From Owenia fusiformis (taxonomy: Eukaryota > Annelida > Polychaeta > Sabellida > Oweniidae): a stretch of 64,000 bases of DNA. The stretch's first letter is position 1, and each line of letters begins with the position of its first letter. A model generated the notes under the pieces. That model was not told where the DNA came from. It ran no database searches and was given only the letters and a program-made list of their open reading frames with translations. Location of the stretch: positions 31,022,867 through 31,086,866 of the forward strand of contig CAIIXF020000008.1 in NCBI GenBank assembly GCA_903813345.2. The letters are read 5' to 3'. Of the stretch, positions 35,236 to 50,200 are shown in pieces. A program made the position numbers and the translations under genes.

Positions 35236-38200
35236 GTAAGTTGGAATATTCACCAAAGATATTTATTTCAGTAAGACCACGTTACTGAGTTCACATGGAC
35301 AATTTATATGTGCATCAATATATTATCATTAATACACACCTCATTGGCATGTGATATAAACCAAAAGAACCCAATAAGGTGTGTATTAATGATTAACTTT
35401 CCTGTTATCTCAAAATCTGCTTGGAAGTATACCATTGGATCACTATGGGAAATTCCCCAAAGAGAAAATTATTGGGATTAAGGAAGGGGTATCATTTACA
35501 CAATTTGAGAAAGTATTGGCATACATGAAACCTATTTAAAACAGCATTAATATTATTCAAAAGCGATCGTAATAATGATTCCAAGCCCTCTGAAGTTTGA
35601 AAAATAACAATACAGGGTGTTAATTAATCTATAGATAATCCTTGAAAATGAGAAATATTTTTTAGGATTATATTGTGCAATCTTATAGTAAATAAAATGT
35701 TTTAAAGTGTATTGATGTCTTATAGATGAAAAACACAAGCGAAATGCATGAAAAAGCTCCCCAGATTCATCCTACAAACAACTCGTGGTCCTTTTAGTGG
35801 GATTTTGATCATTATTTCAAGTTCTCCCAATTTTTGCGAACCGTGTAAACGTATGTGCTACGTCTTTCAGCGTATTTGACGATGTCGGGATATTTTTAAC
35901 TTTAAAAATATGGTAGATCCCATCAAACTTTTCAAGGAAAAATAATTTCACAGATGTGCGAATAAAAAATACTTCAAAATGATATATAAAATAAATAGTT
36001 AGCTTTTTAATAAGGCAGAGATTAACGCTTAAAACTGAGATTAGCCCGTATTTCCCGAATTGGTCCGTGCACGTCATAAATACACCTTGCTGAATCATTG
36101 AAAGTGTAAAAGGTTTATTCACCGAAAATAGTATGACATATTTGTGCATTTTATTTTTAGGCTTACCCCAAAGATTTTAACATAACTTCATAAAGTTTGA
36201 AAGGTGACATTTTATTGTATAATGCACATTCCTTATATCATACACAAGTTCTCACTTTTGGCCCATCTCCTAGTTTTACAAATAATTTCAGGTGTCCTGC
36301 ATTGTAAAAAGCCATGTCACTTTAAAGAGTAGTTGTATGAAATAAGTTTGTTACAAAAAATTGGCAAAAATGTTACAACATTCGTTTTTTTTTTATTTTT
36401 AGCCGTTTTAGTTAACATTGATTTGTCCATCTATTTCGCGAAATCCACTTTTGAACCATTTTCCTTAAAACCTCTGTCAATAGGATTCTCGTTTTAAGTT
36501 ATTTTTGTTCAACATCAATTTAGAAAATTCCTCTGTGATTCCTGGTTCAAAAGCTCGCCTATTTTCAAAATGGTCGCCATTTTTGTCTCGCAGAATTCAC
36601 TTTTGGCCCATTTTCTAGCCTTACAAATAATTTCAGGTGTCCTGCATTGTCAAAAGCCATGTCACTGTAAAGAGTAGTTGTATGAAATAATTTTGTTACT
36701 AAAAATCGGCAAAAATGTTATCCGTTTTTTTCAGCCATTTAACACCCAGGTCACATTAGTCGCACGGCGGCCGCAAGTCGACCGCAGATCAATTAAATCG
36801 GTGAATTTCTGCGGCGAGCGTAGAAAAACCACGCTCGCCTTGCGGCCTCCGTACGGCGAATGCAGATTTTTACAGGCCGCAGGGAAGGCGTAGAAATTAT
36901 AATAACTCGGACTTATAATATTTGTTCATTTCTGAGGTCCCCGTAGAAATCAACGGGCTCAACAAGATTGAATCATTATTTATCAATGTTTTGCGATCAC
37001 TTTTCATTTGATACTACATCCTAGCACTATGAATAACATTTATAAATTGTCCTGATGTAAATAAAATGAAGAAAGTATTATTTATCAACACAGAAATTTA
37101 AAATTCACCGTGCGGCTGCCGTGGGAAATGTGACTGCAAAAGTATGAGAGCGCAAAATTCTGCGGCGAGCGTAGAAAAGCTACTGGACGCAAAAATGATA
37201 GACCGCAAGGTCGCCGTAGGAAATGTGCCTGGGGTGCTAGTTAACATTGATTTGTCCATCTATCTCGCGAAATCCACTTTTAAACCATTTACCTTAAAAC
37301 CTCTGTCAATAGGATTCTCGTTTTAAAGATGTTAATTTAAGTGCAAAAAAGGCTCAAACTTAATAAAATACGTACACTCCCCTCCATAAGTTTGGCAACC
37401 TTTTTTCCCCCATTGAACTACGTGTTAAAGCCTCTTTACCTTTGAATTTTTATTTACTTAACCTGCGATGAAAATACTTATACTATTTATGGAAACGTAA
37501 TTTGACTTTAATTCCAGTACCTCCAAATTTTCTTAATTTTTTTCCTCAATTACAGTAGGTCGAAAATTGATGATGAATTTGATGAATTTTTGAAAATCGA
37601 CATTCCCATGTTAACCAATGGGAAATGGTAGGTTTGCCGCAAGTCATATGACAGAATATCCATCCATCCGAGTCCTTGCAAAAAATTCGAGTTAGGCAGG
37701 TAATTGAATTTGCTAACTTTATTTAATAAAAAATTGATATGTTTCTTCAGGTTCAACAAAGTTATAGGGCTTTAAAGTCAAAATTGTTTTTCAAAAAACC
37801 TCTCCCATTGAAATAACACAGGAGGCGAAAAATTCTTTTCAAAAATGACTTTGAAGCGCTATAACTTTAATATTCATCAAATAAACTAAACACTTGGTGT
37901 TCAAAAAAGTTAGACAATTCAATTTTCTATATAAAAATATTTTTTGCTGAATCTTTTACTGAAAAGATATCCTGATTTCTGATTTGCCCCGAACCCTCCA
38001 TTTCCCATTGGATTACATGGGAATGACGATTTTCAAAAATTCATCAAATTTATCATCAATTTTCGACCTATTGTAATTGAGGGAAAAAATTGAGAAAATT
38101 TGGAGGTATTGGAAATAAAGTCAAGTTACGTTTCCATCGATATTATAAGTTATTTCATCGCCGGTTATGTAAATAAAAATTCAAACGTAAAGAGGCTTTA

Positions 38201-41200
38201 ACACGTAGTTCAATGGAGAAAAAAGGTTGCCAAACTTATGGAGGGGAGTGTAGTTTGGATGTTCATTTATGTCTGTGGATTATATTTTCTACCACAAACA
38301 CTTATAAATACCTGAAATTTGCAATAAAAGTGCCCAAAAATTGTTGTTTCGAAATTCCCCATTTTTCCTGTATCGCGCTAGTCACGTGACCATTACGCGT
38401 AGCAGGCAATGCCTAGTATTACAGATATTACAGTACATATTTCAACATGTTCAATATGGCAAACATCAGCGATTCTGATTCCCGGGTTCTGGGAAATATC
38501 TATATAAATCGGCGAGAGGGTGTTATTTGACTTAGGACAATTTAAGGAGGGGAAATATGTCCAAGTATGCCAGTAAAAGAGCAGATGTGGGGACTTGAGA
38601 CAAGTACTATGAAGAAATGGCAGATCCTACCTTAATTTAGAATCGCTGATTTCTCTGGACAAATTCCGAGAAGAAATTGTTCAACATCGCGATCAGCTCA
38701 GCCTACATGTCGTGCATGTCACTCTGAACTCGCGTGATAAAATACGGCATTTTGATTGGTTATTACTCGTGTTGTCATGACGCGAAAAACAATAGTAAAC
38801 ACTGAATATGTTAATGAACAACCATATATGGGGCAAATTGTCTTTCTGATTGGTTAACTTTACACGCCTCCTAAATGAATATAGTAGTCGTAGTAAATGA
38901 TTCATTGATAACTATGAAAGTGGGCGTGACCAGCTTTATTTTGACACCAAATTCAAGATGTTTCAAATAAAAATGGCCTCGCAAGATGAGGTTGAAATAT
39001 CGGCAGTTTGATACTGATATGGTCTACGATAGATCAAAATTGCCTGCCCCGCGTCATATGTCACGTGAGCCTATATTTGTTGAAAAATGAAAGAGATAGT
39101 GATACTTTTTAATCTTAAGTTAATACCAGTTCAACATCAATGTAGAAAATTCCTCTGTGACTCCTGGTTCAAAAGCTCGCCTATTTTCAAAATGGTCGCC
39201 ATTTTTGTCTCGCAGAATTCACTTTTGGCCAATTTCCTAGCTTTAAAAATAAATTCAGATGTCCTGCATTGTAAAAAGCCATGTCACTGTAAAGAGTAGT
39301 TGTTTGAAATAATTTTGTAACAAAAAATTGGCAAAAGATGTTATCCGCTTTTTTATTTTCAGCCATTTTAGTTAACATTGATTTGTCCATCTATTTCACG
39401 AAATCCACTTTTGGACCATTTGCCTTAAAACCTCTGTCAATAGGATTCCCGTTTTAATTATTTTTGTTCAACATCAATGTAGAAAACTCCTCTATGACTC
39501 CTGGTTCAAAAGCTCGCCTATTTTAAAAATGGTCGCCATTTTTGTCTCGCAGAATTCACTTTTGGCCCATTTTCTAGCTTTACAAATAATTTCAGGTGTC
39601 CTGCATTGTAAAAACCCATTTCACTGTAAAGAGTAGTTGTTTGAAATCATTTTGTAACAAAAAATCGGCAAAAGATGTTATCCGCTTTTTTATTTTCAGC
39701 CATTTTAGTTAACATTGATTTGTCCATTATTTCGCGAAATCCACTTTGGGACCATTTGCCTTAAAACCTCTGTCAATAGGATTCCCGTTTTAAGTTATTT
39801 TTGTTCAACATCAATGTGGAAAACTCCTCTATGACTCATGGTTCAAAAGCTCGCCTATTTTCAAAATGGTCGCCATTTTTGCCTCGCAGAATTCACCTTT
39901 TGCCCATTTTCTAGCTTTACAAATAATTTCAGGTGTCCTGCATTGTAAAAACCCATGTCACTGTAAAGAGTAGTTGTATGAAATAATTTTGTTACAAAAA
40001 ATCGGCAAAAATTTATATTCGTTTTTTTTATTTTCAGCCATTTTAGTTAACATTGATTTGTCCATATGTCTCAAGAAATCCACTTTTGGACCATTTGTCT
40101 TAAAACCTCTGTCGATAGGATTCCTGTTTTAAGTTATCTTTGTTCAACATCAATACAGAAAACTCACCTATGACTCCTGGTTCAAAAGCTCGTCTTATTT
40201 CAAAATGGTCGCCATTTTTGTCTTGCGAAATTCACTTGTGGTCCATTTCCTAGCTTTACAAATAATTCCAGGTGTCCTGCATTGTAAAAAACCATGTCAC
40301 TCTAAAGAGTAGTTGTATGAAATAATTTTGTTACAAAAATCGGCAAAAATTACATTCATTTTTGGCCAATTTTGCCATCATTCACTTTTGAGCAACACCA
40401 TGTGAGCCCAGTACCCATGGTACTATTTATTCATATATGGAAACATCAGGTCCAAATGAGACTTTAATGATTTCCATACATATGGTGGCGTCTGCATAGA
40501 ATTATAGACTGGACTATATGTTTGTATCGTGTTTACCGCGTAATGCCTAGGTCACATAGCCGCCGGGCGCCGGCCGATGAGTAGTCATCGGCCGATTTAT
40601 AAATCGACCGGGCGCCGGTGACTTTTCACCGATGTCTTGATCTAATCGTGAGTATGGTCACATTAGTACAGGCATCGTACGGCGCCCGCAATCAATTGAA
40701 TCTGAAAGACATCGCACGGGTATCGCAAGGCTATCTGCCGATGGCCGCACGGCACCCGCCAGGACATCGGTCGATCTACAGGCCTCTAGATTTATACTAA
40801 ATTCTTGTATGACCCAGTATGACTGTTCCACATGGCATGAATGCAAGATTTGAAAACGAAATACTTCGATAGACAGGACTTCCAGGATAATAATGTTTTC
40901 ATGCAATAAAAATCAGAAAAAGAAGATCCTCTAAATAGGTTCAATATTTAGAAAAAATGCTGACATGGGGTCCCTATTCATAATTTTTCAAATTGTTTGA
41001 TTGATATTTTTACTATCATGGATACTTCAATTAAAAGAAAACATATTGTTTTAATAAAAACACTGTATTTATGCCCAGAAAGTACTCATGGTGAAAGATA
41101 TGACCGTCTAAAATCACTTGCCATACCGCACGTGGTCTTTTCATCAAAGTGCACCCTGACCTTAATTCATTTTTAGATCTGTCATATAAACAAATACTGT

Positions 41201-44200
41201 GTCTACCTGTCCAGTCTGTGGACCCTGAAGAAAGATAAGTAACATCGCAATCAAATCAAGACAATGAAAGAAGAAAATGAATGAAGAAACCAATGCAGCA
41301 ACAACAAATGACATCCGATGCTATTAGCAAAATTCCCTAATTCTGCATCTTTCTTTTGTCTGTTTTCATAAATTTGTTTGGTCATAAAAATATGGCCTAT
41401 CATCAAAGAAATTGGCAATTTTTTATTTTATTTCAAATGGAAACCCCTCTTCCCTAGACATTGTTATTGTCTTTTTCCACCTGTCTTCCCAAGGCCTTCC
41501 TCATATATGGTCAATTGGCCTTATCATCCTCTATCCTTAGCCTTTGTCATATTAACTGTAATTGAGACAGTGAACTTTCGTATTAAATTGTGACCCTTGA
41601 AAATACTGTACTCACAAAAACATTCAGAAGATTTTTAAAATAAATGATTTGTTATGGTATATGCATGAGTGAATATACGCATAAAAATGTATAACTCTAT
41701 TCAATGTGCATGACAGACATAATTAATGATTAATGTCAATATAAGAACGACTAGATCAACCTACCCACCCACCCAGCAATTCAAATATGTGTCATTGTTT
41801 TACAGTAAGCCTAATCGTTCCATTTATGTTTTATAAAAAATCTCTGACAGTGTGTAGTAATTAAAATTCCTTACCTCATTATTTCTAAAACCTTTATATT
41901 ACTTTATAAGTAATCATTATTAAGATTTATCAACAAATCAGCACGCAAAATCCCAAGATGACCGTGCGATGCCACCGGGCGCCGTAAGATAATCGTACGA
42001 TGACCGGACGGGACACGGCCGGGTAGGTACCGATGAGTTTGGTTGAGAAAAAATCGCCAAGACATCGGCAACTTTTATCTCCGCGATAAAACTCTGCCGG
42101 CGCCCGTACGATGTCTAAAAATCGGCCGATGAGTGGCGATCATCGCCCGGCGCCCGTACGATGCCCGGGCTCGCCGGCCGATTTTGAACAAAATACTCAT
42201 CGGCCGGGCGCCGTAGTGAAAATCGGAGCCTATGTGACCAAGGCATAACAGTCAATGCGGTTCGTAATATCTCCAATATGATAATATTGATATCCAAGAT
42301 GATATATATAATGCAAGACCACGTGTTCACGCGGTGCCAAATACGACCGTTATTTTGAATTTTAGACCTACAAGGTGTTTGAAAATCAAGGATTGTGAGT
42401 TTAATACTGCACCGTTTTCTTCAAACTTGTTCCATAAAAGCAAAACAAAAATGCCTTTCTGTTGGTAGATTATATTGTTATACAGACTCCCTCGTTTTAA
42501 CGGCGTTTGGATCCTCAGCTGTGAGAAGCGCTTCTCACAGCTGGGGACCCAAACGCCGCTAAACTGTAGGCTTGGACACACCTTGGAACCATCGACAACG
42601 TACAGTGACAGTTTAGCTGTATCGCTGTACAGTTTAGCTGTACGTTCATATATATTTACGTTTTGAAAAAAAACTGTGATGTTGGTTTTAAAAAAGATAT
42701 CTGTGGAATATGATGAAGTATTTCATGTGCATGCTCTTGGCAAGACTTTTAACTTTTTAGTTACGTTAACTGATTATTGAGCAGTCCTCGAGTTTTTTCT
42801 TGGTACTTCCACACACATAAATGACCAGTTGAAAATGTTGGTTATATTCACATTTTCATTAATCATTTTTTCCTTTTACGTCCTGAAAGTGTCGATTATT
42901 TCTATAAGAATATGCTTTTCTAAACTACACAATTTAAGGACGGAGGACTATTTAATAACTATTCACGTTTTGGCTATAATTAAAAAATCAGAACTGTACG
43001 TTGTCAACTCGGATGTACGTTGACCCACTGATCTAACAGATCTACATTCACATTCAATTAAACAGCAAACCATATGTTATAATGTATATATAATTAACAA
43101 AAATATTATTTGATACGATTATAATCATATTTCCGTTACGTACAAGTTATCATAAAATTGCCCCCAATATGATTATTTCAATTTTGCCATTTCTCTTTTG
43201 TGGTCCATTACCTAAAATTTGCCCCCTTTCTAGAAGCGATTATAGTAGATCATCTTGGCAACTTTGATTTATCGAGGTGTAATATGAGAGACTTATATAA
43301 ACGACTTTTGCCGAGTTTGACCATATATTCTCAGGGTTCCTTCCGATGCTTACTTCAGAATGGTCGCGAGTAAATCTCAGGCACGACATGGAAATCTGAA
43401 ATTATAGAGGGCGCAAATCCAAGTGCACTTGTACCGGAAGTCTGTCTAAATACCATATGGCAGGACTACACAAAATCCGCAAGTTTGGATGAATGTGAAA
43501 AATACCTCGATAGACCTATATACAAGTGATTAATCTTGATCCTAGGTGATTGTTATTGATCTTAAGTGATAATGTTTTTGATCCTTAGAAATATCCTCAT
43601 GATCTTGATCTTTGGTATCTGTCTTGATCCTTAGGGATTGGGTCGATCCTAAACAATTTTAGAGGTGATTGTTCTTAATCTTAAGGTAACTTATAACTCA
43701 ATCAAAAAATCCAAGATGGCCGAAACCAGGAAGCACATGGCATTTGAGTATAATCTGATCATCAAAATTAACTGTCTTTTGGTTGGATTTTCTCTAAATT
43801 TTTTAGTTCCACCTATCATTTGTATAACCAGGCTCACTGTGGTAATGCAAATAGAAACAGTAAACATTTTGGAATGGGAATTTGAGTCCTCTGAAAATGT
43901 GACAGAAAAATTGACAAAAAGAGTAGCACGGCAAAGGTCCCTGAACATTTTTTTTCTAATTTCTCTGAAACATCCCTTTAATATAGCCCAAAATGGAAGG
44001 AGCTTTAGAATTTTGAAATCTCTCATACAAATTAAAAAAAATAGAAAAAAAACAATTTGAGAAGTGTACTTTTTTCCTTATTTTGATCCCAATTTTTTTA
44101 TCGGGTAATTTTTCAAATTTCCGTTGCTCCTTCGTTTTTGATATATGTTTGAAGTATATTTTCTGAAATGTTCAGATATTTTGAATCAGCGGGCTACTCC

Positions 44201-47200
44201 TAGAAAAAAATCTTCTTCTACTAAAGTTTTTTGTTGTTCTTTGATGTCTTTGTAATGATTACAGTGCACAAGCATATGTGAAATAATAAAAACGACTTCT
44301 CAGGAAGAGTTTGAAAATTTCAAGATTGTGAAATTTTCAATTTTTTCTGAAAATCGATTAAGTTAACAGTCACCTTAAGTGATTGTTTTTATTACTTTAA
44401 ATTTTTCTTGACTCTTCTGGGCAATTGTTTGGTTTTGATTTTGATACTTTGATTGTACTAAATTGTTCTAATCTTAGGTGATTGTCCTGATCATAAGTGA
44501 TTTACCTTGATCCTTGATATTTTTTCTTTACTAAGCTCGGTCAGTAGGAGGTTGATTGTTTTAGATCATATTAATTGGTCCCTATGTGATTTGTGATCGT
44601 GCTGGTCAAATGTGGTTGTACAATAGACTATTAATATACTAGTATTGTCCAAAATTTCCCGGGAAATCTTTGTTTCATTTCGCCGTGTGTAAAATGAAAA
44701 TGCGCCCTCTATAATTTCAGATTTCCATGTCGTGCCTGAGATTTACTCGCGACCACTTCAGAATTTCCCCAAACTGTCAGGTTTTCTCAGAAATAATCTT
44801 GTGTATTGAATATTTGAACTCAATTTGCCTTTTTCAAAAACACCGTAACCAGCCTGGCTTTAAGAAAGATGTTCTTATCGTTTTTTTGCTCAAATTGTTT
44901 GTTGAGCAATTATTAAGAAAGTATTGGTTTGAACAATTATAGTGTTATTTTATCTTGAAGTAGAACTTTTGAAGTTCTGAACTTTCCAGATATAGCATTA
45001 ACGCCCCATGGTTACATGCTAATCACCACACCACCACTTTTACTGAAATAGAATTCAACAAGAGATGATATACATATATTTATCTTATTTTTAACACCAC
45101 CTGTACAAGAGATAATAAGCTGAAAATGCTGAAAATGAATGAAAACCAGTGCTGCCATCTTTTGATCAGATTTTTTCTTGGGCCAGACTTCCACTGACTT
45201 CCATATTAAGATCTTCGAAAAGTGACTTAATGATTTATCAAAAAGTGTTGGTTGAATCTGTTTAAAACTTGATTGATATACCATGTGATGACCCTTTTAA
45301 CATACGTATTGTGATGGGTTGGGTTGGGTTGTTAAACTAATAAACCAAGTTTTTAGACAATTAAAACATTGCATCAATGGAGATTTGGCCCAAGTTTTTT
45401 TTAAAAGTCATGGAAATTGATAAATAACATAACTGTATAAATCTTGTTATTCTTGTAGAAAACAGTTCATTGAATTCAAATATATATGCCATTTAAAAGA
45501 AGGCAAAGTAAGTCATTAGAGGTCTAATATGCAAATCTCTTAAAATCTCACGAAAAACGAGATTTTGTGAGATGTCAAAAGCTATATGGAAACTGTACTA
45601 TTGAAAACTTTATATTATAGAAAACGCCCAACCCGTTGTCAGCTAATCATTGTAAACCGTTCATACGGTTGTAAAATCTATTTAGAAAAAATCCTGATAC
45701 TGTATTGGGTTTCGGAGTAATAGGACGTTCCGGAGTAATGGGTTTCGGAGTATCATGGGTGGACCCCGTTTTGAATAAGCTGATAATCCATGCATCCGTT
45801 CACATATTTAATAGAAATGATGCTTGGCATGTAATGTAAATTATCACTTTTGTATACATGAATGTTAGAACGTTTTCAACATTATTAAAAACATTAAACA
45901 CAGTTTAACATTTTCAATAGCTATAAATAGCTACTGTATTTGTGAAGGAAGCATGAAGGAGACCATTTTTAATAGATCAAACTGATGGTAACTATTGTGT
46001 TATCCGATCAGCGTATCATTTAAAAAAAGTTAAATGACTTTTCCGTGGTTAAGAATATTTTAACCACATTCTTTAAGAAGGCGTGTTTAGTAATGATTGT
46101 AGTTTCTCACGAATGCTTTCTTTTAAAACACTCCTAGTTTGTGTCAAGAGATTGAGGAAGATCATTACTTTCAAAACATTCTTCACTTAGCCTAATGAAA
46201 TCTGATAAAAATATTTGATGTACTGATAATCAGTCGCTTCCTGGAGAATAAATTTTACTTTTAAAATATTCAGTTGGTCTTTCAAAACCACCGAATGTAA
46301 AAGTAATTGTAGATCCTATATAAATATGGTCCAGTCAGGAAATACTCTAGTAGCTCATGCTGGTTGAGGGCTTATGGACAACTCATCCTTGGACATCTCA
46401 TCCCCTAGACAACTCATCCCCTAGACAATATTCCATGACCAAAAAAATAAAGTTCTCGTTTGGCATAACTTAAACATGAACTTCAGTAGCTTCATCTGTG
46501 AATGCTGTGAAAAAAATAATCTTTGGATTTAAGAATATTTGAGCTATGAACAACAAACATATTATAACATCAAAGGAACTTCTTCAATCAATGTTAATAG
46601 CATATCGAAATTAAAAGTTATCATTTACAAAACAAATCACAGATTAATTGGTTGAATATCTCTTTGACAATATCATAGTTTTTAACAATTTTCCCCTCCA
46701 GAAGGTTTTTGTTCATCACTTTTACTCCACTAGGTTATGCTGGTTACTGAAACGGATCGTAACAAAATATCAGAACCTCAGAAGTACGATTTTGATTTTT
46801 ACCTTAATTCACGTGTTGTAGGCAGAATTCGCATAACATTTTTATCACAAACTTTTGTCGGTATCATATGTTTAAGAAAATGTGAATGTTTGCGAACAAA
46901 TAGTTCAGAAGACAACAGAATCATTGATTTAATATGTCACTATTGTTACATAAACGGAACGGGTTTGAAGTGCAGATCTTAAATATTTTTGAAGTTCTGT
47001 TTATTTAAAGTAACAAAAGTGAGGTATCGAATGTCGTGGGAATTCTGCCTACACAACTCCTGAAATAAGGAAAAAGAGAAATCTTACCTTCGAGGCTCCA
47101 ACATTTTGTTACCAAAACAATCCGTTCCGGTAACAGGGTAATCGAGTGGAATACCAGTGTTTATGTGATATATGTTTTTTTTAAACTTAAAACTGACAAT

Positions 47201-50200
47201 ATTCACAACTAAAACATTTAAAAATCATTTGAATATCAAATATGAATTGATAATTTAATATTAAATTACTATATATTATACTTAATCATGGTAAAGGATG
47301 AGTCGTCCAGGCGATGAGTTGTCCAGGGGATGCGTTGTCTAGGGGATGAGTTGTCCAGGGGATGAGTTGTCTAGGGGGTGAGTTGTCCGGTTACCCTGGT
47401 TGAGTATGCACTTCTACGTCCAGAGATTTTCTCTTCAGAAATCATCTAAGTGAAGGTCATTGATCAACTTTTGCTTGGTAACATATTTTCCGCTGAAGGC
47501 GAAATTGGTCAAATGACCACGCACTCTTTTTACGCGAATACTCCCCCCGTTTTTTGTATCTCCATAACCATTGGACATAGAAGGTTGTGTGACCACTCAA
47601 AATGTCCAAAATGGCCATAGTATGGGGGGTCAATAATACATGTATTAAAAAAAGTCAATGGTTCTCTAGATATTTGCCAAAAACTGATTCAGCATGTTTT
47701 GGGAGTGGTGACTTAGACCATGGCTTGTACTTTAGTAGGAATGAAGGGTCCCATGCACCCGAAACATATACATTTTTTACTTTCTAAACCGCTTAGGGGT
47801 CTATTAAAGAGTTTGAATTTTGATTGCCATCTCTGGCCTGTTTTTCTTTTTTTGAGTAGTTACACCCCCCCCCCTCCAAGGACGCACCTCTATTATAGAA
47901 AATATTTTTTATTTCTTCGGTATCATTTATATTTTTATTTATGTACATGAGAAATATAAAAAGAACATTGATTAATACATTTAAGAAAGATTCGTGCAGA
48001 TAGCTCTTAAAAACTTGATCATAAGGGGGTTCCTCAGGGGGCAAACATGAGCTGTTTTCATACACAAGTAGTAGCCTTTTTTAGTAGGCAATGCCAGGTG
48101 GTGATACAATTCATGTAAACAGCTTGGGTTTGGACCTAGTGATCCAGGAAGATTTGAAATCTTTGCTGCACTAGTGACTTAGAAAAAATTACGCTTTTTT
48201 CAAAAATTAATATTTGACGGACTTCATCTTGTAGCAAACTTCTATGGTCCTTCTATTGTGGTATATTTGGATTTGTAGTATAGATTTAAGTTATAAAACA
48301 TTTATAAGCTTTAATTTTTTTAAGTTTTCACAAGGATTCAGAACCTATGGTTACATAAATATATATTTTGGCTATCTTGTCTTTTGATTTTATTACCAAG
48401 AGAAAATCACATAGTGGTATAATCAGGGTTTAACTTAATGCTTTCCTAATATACCCTTTGTCATACGGTCTAGGATCTTTATTCTTTAATAATCATAGCG
48501 AGCCATAATGAAAACCATGTTAATTTTCAGTATAGTATTTAGTTTAGGATCCAAAAGATCTTTTAATCAGGTTTTGAGGAATTTTCTAGAAAGTATTCTA
48601 GAATGATTAAAATAGAGACATCATTAACTATAATTTGAAATGGATAGACCTTTAATATCTTAAGGTTGAGGAGAGATCAAAATATTGTTTCATTTTAAAA
48701 GGATTAGGCGCTTCTATTTTCCATTTGATTCATGTAACAGAAACATAAAATAAGAACTGAGAAAAATTGAATCGGTTTTTGGTAGGTAAGGTTAATATAA
48801 GGGTACAAAGTGATATTAATATTAATGATCATCAACAATGTAACAAAGATGTTCTATGGAAATTATATAACTGATGAGGTGATCCTACCATGAAGATCAA
48901 TGTGACATAAACGATGCAAACACTAAGAATAACGATTAAAATAATCACTATAATGAAAGTATTACTCTAACAAAGTGAAATAATTTATTCTAGGTGATGT
49001 CACCATGGATAAGAATGTCACATAAATGATCTAACATGGATAACAGTGTGACATAGGTCATGTTAATATAGATATCAATACCACATAGATAATATTTTTG
49101 GGGAATCAATGTTATATAGGTTATCTTAACATGGAGCTCAATGAAACTAAGATTATGTTAACATGGATAACAGTGTGACATAGATCATGTTAATATAGAT
49201 ATCAATACCACATAGATAATATTTACATGGGAATTAATGTTCTATAGGTTAGGTTAACATGGAGCTCAACCAAACTAAGATTATGTTAACATGGATAACA
49301 GTGTGACATAGATCATGTTAGTATAGATATCAATACCACATAGATAATATTTACATGGGGATCAATGTTATATAGGTTATGTTAACATGGAGCTCAATGT
49401 AACTGACATTATGTTAACATGGTTAACAGTGTGACATAGGTCATGTTAATATAAATATTGATACCAAATAGATAATATTTACATGGAAATTGTGAGTCAG
49501 GTTGCATTGGGCTAGTTTAGTATGACTGGTGATCTTCTAGGTTATGCAAAATATGTCAAGTGGCGGATTGTACAAAATTGTGTTGTGGTGTATCATCGAA
49601 TTTAGATACAAGTTAGTGGTTTGGGGTATTATATTGTCGGTATATTAGTTATTTCTGGGTAGAGTCAAAGAATGTAATATATTTGTGTACATTATTAGTA
49701 TGTTTGGTGCGGTTTGGTGCCTATGGTAGCGTGCCTATTCATACATAGTGAAATCTCTTGGGTGATATGTGCAACTGGTATGCTGGGTGTTAGCCTTAGC
49801 TTGCGTTGCTCTCTGATTCTCTGATGAGTTGGTTTCTTCTTGTTCATCGAATCTCATAATATGGCAGATTGGTTCAGTGGTCTTTTTTTATATAATTTTG
49901 CGCGGACGTTCTTAGTTTTTTGGAATGCTTGTAAAATGAGCTGTTTACTCAGAAAGGAGGGCGAGTTGTTTGTAGAATGAATCAGGGGATTTTTTTCATG
50001 AATTTCGCTTATGTTTTTCATCCAAAAAACATCAATACACTTTAAAACATTTTGTTTACTTTAAGATTACATCATGTAATCCAAAAATATATTTCTCGTT
50101 TTCAAAGATAATCCATGGATTAACACCCAGGTATTTTTATTTTTCAAACTTCAGAGGGCTGGGAATCATTGATGCTCAACGCTTTTGAATGTGATAAATG

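Larger units (their letters stand above)
36140..40390. repeat. Tandem satellite, about 337-342 bp unit, interrupted
   Basis: 'aaaagctcgcctatttt', 'tcaggtgtcctgcattg', 'agttaacattgatttgtcc' and 'ctctgtcaatagga' recur with 336-342 bp spacing, clearest at 39120-40390. There are about six copies. The second unit is split by a MITE at 36743-37236, and the array is broken again between about 37330 and 39120. Confidence 0.88.

Noticed and set aside
43665-44060. 131-codon ORF inside the 43362-44754 transposon as a transposase
   Set aside because: No transposase motif, and a similarly long ORF on the opposite strand; likely chance in AT-rich DNA.
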